Positions 60,152 through 64,000 of a stretch of DNA of 64,000 nt are shown piece after piece (the stretch's first letter is position 1; each line of letters starts with the position of its first letter). A program made the translations under genes and the position numbers. Source of the stretch: Stutzerimonas stutzeri (GTDB taxonomy: Bacteria > Pseudomonadota > Gammaproteobacteria > Pseudomonadales > Pseudomonadaceae); assembly GCF_024448985.1 (NCBI RefSeq), contig NZ_JAMOII010000011.1, forward strand, positions 1-64,000, written 5' to 3'. The notes under the pieces were generated by a model. It had not been told where the DNA came from, ran no database searches, and worked only from the letters and a program-made list of their open reading frames with translations.

Positions 60152-61998
60152 TGAGCCTTCTCCAGATCCTTCAGCCACCAGGCACGCAACCCGAGAGTGT
60201 AGGGCGGGGTGGTGACATGGGCGAACCGATTGCGATACGCCAGGCGGTGGTAACTGATGTACCAGTTGGGGATGGTGTAGTGATTCCAGAGCAAAACGCG
60301 GTCGATGGCGCGCGCGGCGGCGATCTGCTCTTCCCGGGTTTTGGCCGTTAGCAATTTGGCGATCAGATCATCGACCATCGGGTTGGCGATGCCGGCGTAA
60401 TTGCGGCCTCCTTTGACGTTCATCTGGCTGGAATGGAAATACAGCCACTGCTCCAGCCCAGGGCTGAGGCTCTGGCCCAGCGTTGTCAAAATCATGTCGT
60501 AGTCGTACTGATCCAGGCGCTGCTTATACTGCGCGCTATCAACGGTACGCAAGCGAGCCTGTACGCCAATGCGAGCTAGATTTTCCACGTAGGGCTGAAG
60601 AATGCGCTCGAGTCGCGGATTGACGAGCAGAATCTCGAACCGGAAAGCGCGGCCTGAGTGGTCGTGAAGACCATCAGCCGTCAGTTTCCAGCCAGCTTGA
60701 TCGAGTAGGTTGAGCGCTTCGCGCAAGGTGTCGCGTGGAATACCGCGCCCGTCCGTTTTTGGCAGTTCGAAGGGTTCGGTGAATAGTTCGGCGGGCAACT
60801 GGTCGCGGAAAGGCGACAACAGCAACCATTCACCTCCTTTCGGTGTGCCGGTCGCCGCGAAGTCGCTGTTCGGATAGTAGCTCTCGCTGCGCTGATAAGC
60901 GCCATAGAACAGCGCGCGGTTGGTCCATTCAAAATCGAACATCATGCCCAAGGCCTGACGAACCCTGATGTCGGCAAAGCTCTGCCTGCGCCCGTTCATG
61001 AACAGCGCCTGCGTCTGGGTGGGGATCTGATGCGGGATTTCGGCGCGGATCACGTCACCGCGCAGAACAGCAGGAAACTGATAGCCGTTGGCCCAGTTCT
61101 TCGCCTGGTGTTCGATGTAGAAGTCGAATTCGCCGACCTTGAATGCTTCGAATGCCACCGTGCTGTCGCGATAGAACTCGATGTCGACCCGATCGAAATT
61201 GTACTTGCCGCGGTTGGCTGGAAGTTCTGCCCCCCACCAGTTCTTCACTCGCTCGAAGGTCACTCGGCGTCCCGGTTGCACGTCGCTGATGCGGTACGGG
61301 CCGCTACCCAGTGGTGGCTCGAATGTCGTGGCGCGGAAGTCGCGGTCTTTCCAATAATGTTGCGGCAGTATCGGTAATTCGCCGAGGCGCATGATCAGCA
61401 GCGGATTGCCGGGCCTGTCGAATACAAAGCGAATCCGGTGGCGGTTGAGTATGTCGACGCGCGCGATGCCTTGCAGATCGGTGCGAAAGCGCGGATGACC
61501 ATCCTTGATCAGCAAACGATAGGAAAAGGCTACGTCATAAGCTGTGATCGGTTGGCCATCATGAAAGCGAGCCGAGTCGCGCAGATTGAATACCACCCAG
61601 CTATGGTTGTCGCTGTACTCGATGGTTTCGGCGATAAGCCCGTAGGCCGAAGCAGACTCATCGCCGGAAGGATCATAAATGCCCGTTCCGACCATTAACG
61701 GTTCGTTCAGCTCACTAATGCCATATTGGAAGAACCCTGGCGTCGCGGTCGGGCTGGTCCCTTTGAAAGTGTAGGGGTTGAGCGTGTCGAACGTGCCCGA
61801 GGCCATCAAACGTACATGGCCCCCCTTAGGGGCATCGGGATTCACCCAGTCGAAGTGGGTGAAGTCTTTCGCATACTTGAGGGTGCCGAACTGGGCATAA
61901 CCGTGGCTTTCGCTGATGGTCGCGAACGACGGAAAGCTAAATCCCAGGCAGCTCAATAACAATAGGATGGGTCGCATCAAACGGTGAATCCGATCCAT
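60148..61998 (-). CDS. nppA1: ABC importer periplasmic binding protein 1 (NppA1-like)
   Basis: 616 aa from ATG 61998 (MDRIHRLMRPILLLL); ATG 61977 is an alternative and the frame to 62073 is not supported. Signal peptide with hydrophobic core ILLLLSCLGFSF, then family 5 motifs [46 protein letters not shown]. First gene of the minus-strand nppA1-A2-B-C-D-fabI unit. Its promoter region carries a MITE-like element. Confidence 0.92.
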   Translation of the reverse strand: MDRIHRLMRPILLLLSCLGFSFPSFATISESHGYAQFGTLKYAKDFTHFDWVNPDAPKGGHVRLMASGTFDTLNPYTFKGTSPTATPGFFQYGISELNEPLMVGTGIYDPSGDESASAYGLIAETIEYSDNHSWVVFNLRDSARFHDGQPITAYDVAFSYRLLIKDGHPRFRTDLQGIARVDILNRHRIRFVFDRPGNPLLIMRLGELPILPQHYWKDRDFRATTFEPPLGSGPYRISDVQPGRRVTFERVKNWWGAELPANRGKYNFDRVDIEFYRDSTVAFEAFKVGEFDFYIEHQAKNWANGYQFPAVLRGDVIRAEIPHQIPTQTQALFMNGRRQSFADIRVRQALGMMFDFEWTNRALFYGAYQRSESYYPNSDFAATGTPKGGEWLLLSPFRDQLPAELFTEPFELPKTDGRGIPRDTLREALNLLDQAGWKLTADGLHDHSGRAFRFEILLVNPRLERILQPYVENLARIGVQARLRTVDSAQYKQRLDQYDYDMILTTLGQSLSPGLEQWLYFHSSQMNVKGGRNYAGIANPMVDDLIAKLLTAKTREEQIAAARAIDRVLLWNHYTIPNWYISYHRLAYRNRFAHVTTPPYTLGLRAWWLKDLEKAQ

Positions 61999-62346
61999 GG
62001 CGCTTTCGGTCTTTTCGGCCGGGTACAGTAACAGCTTGTATCCGCTGGAAAAAGGCCGGCCATCTGGGCACACTGCCCGCTATTAGCTGCCGTGGCGTCA
62101 GGCGCTGTTGACGTTTCGTTCGCGGCCGCGCCGAAGCCAGTTTTTGCGCGAGGCAAGGCACGAGGAGTGAAGTTTGGTCGTTCCAAATAAGCGACGAGAA
62201 ACGCCGCAAATGGCGCCATGCGGCGTTGCGGGACTTGGAAAGGGAGCATCCATTACCTGCGTCCCGCGCCTGGCCTTGCGCCATTTGGCGCAGCAACGCG
62301 GCTCGCGACGAAACGTCAACAGACCCCTCGGTGAGGTCGCAAAATC
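61999..62346. other. 348-bp divergent promoter region between nppA1 and the HDOD gene
   Basis: No gene. About 218 of these bases (62105-62322) are a MITE-like element, leaving roughly 100 bp for the npp promoter on the left and only 24 bp between the element and the HDOD start codon on the right. Confidence 0.6.
62105..62322. mobile_element. MITE-like element with 26-bp terminal inverted repeats
   Basis: The left end CTGTTGACGTTTCGT.. (62105-62130) and the reverse complement of the right end (62297-62322) agree at the first 15 and last 6 of 26 positions. The 166-bp interior contains AACGCCGCA..TGCGGCGTT and TGCGCCA-tt-TGGCGCA hairpins and no open frame of interest. The small size, inverted ends and non-coding interior fit a miniature transposable element. 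No target duplication is clear. Confidence 0.6.
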
Positions 62347-63792
62347 TTGAGTGAAACTAGCTACGGTTTGCAGGCGTGGATAGACCGCTTGAACCAGTCC
62401 GAGTTACCGGCACTGGCGACGGTCGTGCAGGAGCTGCAGCGCCTCACGGGGCAGCAGCATGCCTCTGTGCAACAACTTGCCGACGTCCTGCTGCGCGACG
62501 CCGCGCTGACGGCCAAGGTGCTTCGGGTTGGCAATAGCAGCTATTACAACCCGTCCCAGGAAACCATCAAGACCATTTCTCGCGCGATCGTCATGATCGG
62601 CTTCGATAATGTCCGTTCGATCAGTCTTTCAGTCAGTCTCATCGATGGGCTAATGGATCGCGCGCCGCGCCAGCAGCTGAAGGAACTGTTGGCACGGTCG
62701 TTTCACGCTGCGGTGCAGGCGCGCAATATAGCCGGTTACGTACTGGCGAAACATGAGGAAGAAGTGTTCATCGCGGCGTTACTGCATGAGGTCGGCGAGC
62801 TTGCCTTTTGGGGTTGCGGTGGTGTGCAGGCCGATGAGCTCGCAGAGGCTCTGGCGGCCCGCGACACTGATCATGAGCAGGCGGTTGAAGGCGTGCTCGG
62901 CACCAGTTTCCGCCAGTTGAATCTCGGAATGATCAAAAGCTGGAATATCGGAGAGCTCGCCAGCCTGGCTCATGGTTCAACTAATCTGCGGGATCCAGCT
63001 GTGCATTCGATCAGCCTGGGGGTGCGCATTGGCGGGGCTGCGCTGGACGGATGGGGCAGTCCCAGAATGGATGAATTGGTCAGTGAGCTGGCCGAGTTTT
63101 GCGGCATATCCGAGGCGGATGCGATGCAGCAAATCTTTGCGAGCGCCGATGAAGCAGTCAAGATCGCGACGACTTTCGGCGCCAGTCGACTAAGCAAGCT
63201 GATCCCATCAACCGACCCCGAACAAGTGCGGCTGCAGCAGGCGCAGCGTAGAACGAGCCACTTGCAACCCAATCTGTTGTTGATGCAACAGACCATGCAG
63301 GATCTCGGAATGATGGCGTCCGGCCAGGGCGACGTCGCGTTGATCCTCGACGCTTTACTCAAAGGCTTGCATGAGGGCGCCGGGTTGGAGCGCGTGATGC
63401 TGACTGTTCTTGCGGATCGACAAACGACGTTTCGTGCCAAATGCGTCGTTGGGGAACAGACACAGCCTTGGCTCGAAACCTTCGTCCTGCCTATCGAGCC
63501 GTCGAGCCAGACGCACATATTCAGTTACGTGCTTCGCCAACGTCAGCCGCTATGGATGGGCGTGCCGGCAAGCTACAAACTCGATGAATTGGTCACATTG
63601 CCGCTTCGGCAGCAGTTGGGCAAAGGCATGTTCTTCATTGCACCGATCATGGCGGGTACGCGTGAAATCGGTGTGCTCTACGCTGATAGCCGGATAACCG
63701 GCCGAGCGTTGAAACATGAGCAGTTCGTGGCTTTTCAACGATTCGCCCAACTGGCCGGACGCTGTCTCGAGGCGCTGAGCAGGCGCGGCTGA
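62347..63792 (+). CDS. HDOD-domain protein with C-terminal GAF-like domain
   Basis: 481 aa, TTG start at 62347. HDOD domain about 18-215 (DVLLRDAALTAKVLRVGNSS, AIVMIGFDNVRSISLSVSLI, FIAALLHEVGELAFWG), a middle helical region, and a C-terminal GAF-like domain about 310-478 (GMFFIAPIMAGTREIGVLYA). HDOD proteins are signalling scaffolds lacking full HD phosphohydrolase residues; they act in motility, biofilm or stress signalling. No partner lies nearby. The start lies 24 bp from the MITE-like element, so the promoter is probably inside it. Confidence 0.85.
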   Translation: MSETSYGLQAWIDRLNQSELPALATVVQELQRLTGQQHASVQQLADVLLRDAALTAKVLRVGNSSYYNPSQETIKTISRAIVMIGFDNVRSISLSVSLIDGLMDRAPRQQLKELLARSFHAAVQARNIAGYVLAKHEEEVFIAALLHEVGELAFWGCGGVQADELAEALAARDTDHEQAVEGVLGTSFRQLNLGMIKSWNIGELASLAHGSTNLRDPAVHSISLGVRIGGAALDGWGSPRMDELVSELAEFCGISEADAMQQIFASADEAVKIATTFGASRLSKLIPSTDPEQVRLQQAQRRTSHLQPNLLLMQQTMQDLGMMASGQGDVALILDALLKGLHEGAGLERVMLTVLADRQTTFRAKCVVGEQTQPWLETFVLPIEPSSQTHIFSYVLRQRQPLWMGVPASYKLDELVTLPLRQQLGKGMFFIAPIMAGTREIGVLYADSRITGRALKHEQFVAFQRFAQLAGRCLEALSRRG

Positions 63793-63812
63793 AAAGGCGC
63801 GCCTGCCATGCC

Positions 63813-64000
63813 TTATTGAGAGAGGTACAAGGTCAGGGTTTGCCCCGGTTTGAGCATCGCGCTATCCCTGGGATTCCAAATCTTCAGATTATTGATCTGA
63901 ACGTTGAAACGCTTGGCAATCTCGTAAAGCGAATCACCTTTCTTGACTTTGTAATAAGTCGGTGCGGATTTAGCACGCTGATTGCTACCGGCTGCCTGAA
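63813..64000 (-). CDS. mltD: C-terminal end of a LysM-domain protein, probably lytic transglycosylase MltD (partial)
   Basis: A short frame running off the window end: YYKVKKGDSLYEIAKRFNVQ, then INNLKIWNPRDSAMLKPGQT, and TLTLYLSQ before the TAA at 63813-63815. This is a LysM peptidoglycan-binding repeat. MltD carries C-terminal LysM repeats and, as I recall, follows the npp genes in P. aeruginosa (PA1812). Only about 62 residues are present; the catalytic domain lies beyond the window. Convergent with the HDOD gene, 20 bp apart. Confidence 0.75.
   Translation of the reverse strand, partial: QAAGSNQRAKSAPTYYKVKKGDSLYEIAKRFNVQINNLKIWNPRDSAMLKPGQTLTLYLSQ

Overview
The window looks like a chromosomal segment from a Pseudomonas-type gammaproteobacterium, most likely the P. 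stutzeri (Stutzerimonas) group. The block tig-clpP-clpX-lon-hupB-ppiD-fabI-npp transporter-mltD has the order and protein lengths I know from P. aeruginosa. Coding DNA is GC-rich, with long antisense open frames. REP-type repeats and GGCCGAA/TTCGGCC palindromes typical of the genus are scattered through it. No rRNA, tRNA, CRISPR array, integrase or transposase was recognised.

Layout. (1) 83-7406, minus strand: leucine/isovalerate operon liuA-B-C-D-E, converting isovaleryl-CoA to acetoacetate and acetyl-CoA. (2) 7647-11333, plus strand: acyl-CoA ligase, AhpD-like protein and OprD-family porin. (3) 11582-16347, plus strand: a five-gene Liv-type ABC importer, followed by four copies of a 158-bp palindromic repeat. 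(4) 17032-23438: enoyl-CoA hydratase, LysR and AraC regulators, HSD10-type dehydrogenase, thiolase and acyl-CoA dehydrogenase, which fits isoleucine/2-methylbutyryl-CoA breakdown. (5) 23523-33108: an accessory-looking block with an orphan cbb3 oxidase subunit CcoN, a coupled 51-aa membrane protein, a MOSC protein, a glutamine-amidotransferase-like protein, two MocR regulators, a pyridoxal-kinase-like protein, two aminotransferases and a small unknown protein. (6) 33238-41136, minus strand: valine operon mmsA-mmsB-hydrolase-acyl-CoA dehydrogenase-acyl-CoA ligase-2-methylacyl-CoA racemase. (7) 41562-44364: TRAP transporter. (8) 44653-64000: core proteostasis block, fabI, peptide/nucleoside ABC importer, HDOD protein and the end of mltD.

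How it fits together. Regions 1, 2, 3, 4 and 6 form a near-complete branched-chain acyl-CoA catabolic supercluster with its own importer, ligases and porin. Region 5 interrupts it and shares no obvious function with it. Region 5 is the best candidate for an undescribed system. It joins a respiratory oxidase isoform with PLP supply (kinase), PLP-using enzymes (aminotransferases) and PLP-binding regulators, each regulator having a 22-bp-spaced direct-repeat operator candidate at its start. My hypothesis is a response to cyanide or another carbonyl-reactive inhibitor that hits both terminal oxidase and PLP enzymes; this is inference.

Other points: a REP pair lies in frame inside liuD; the 3' end of liuC is duplicated and decayed; the racemase gene seems to carry a 1-bp deletion near its start; and a MITE-like element sits in the divergent promoter region between the ABC importer and the HDOD gene. 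All alignments here were done by eye.
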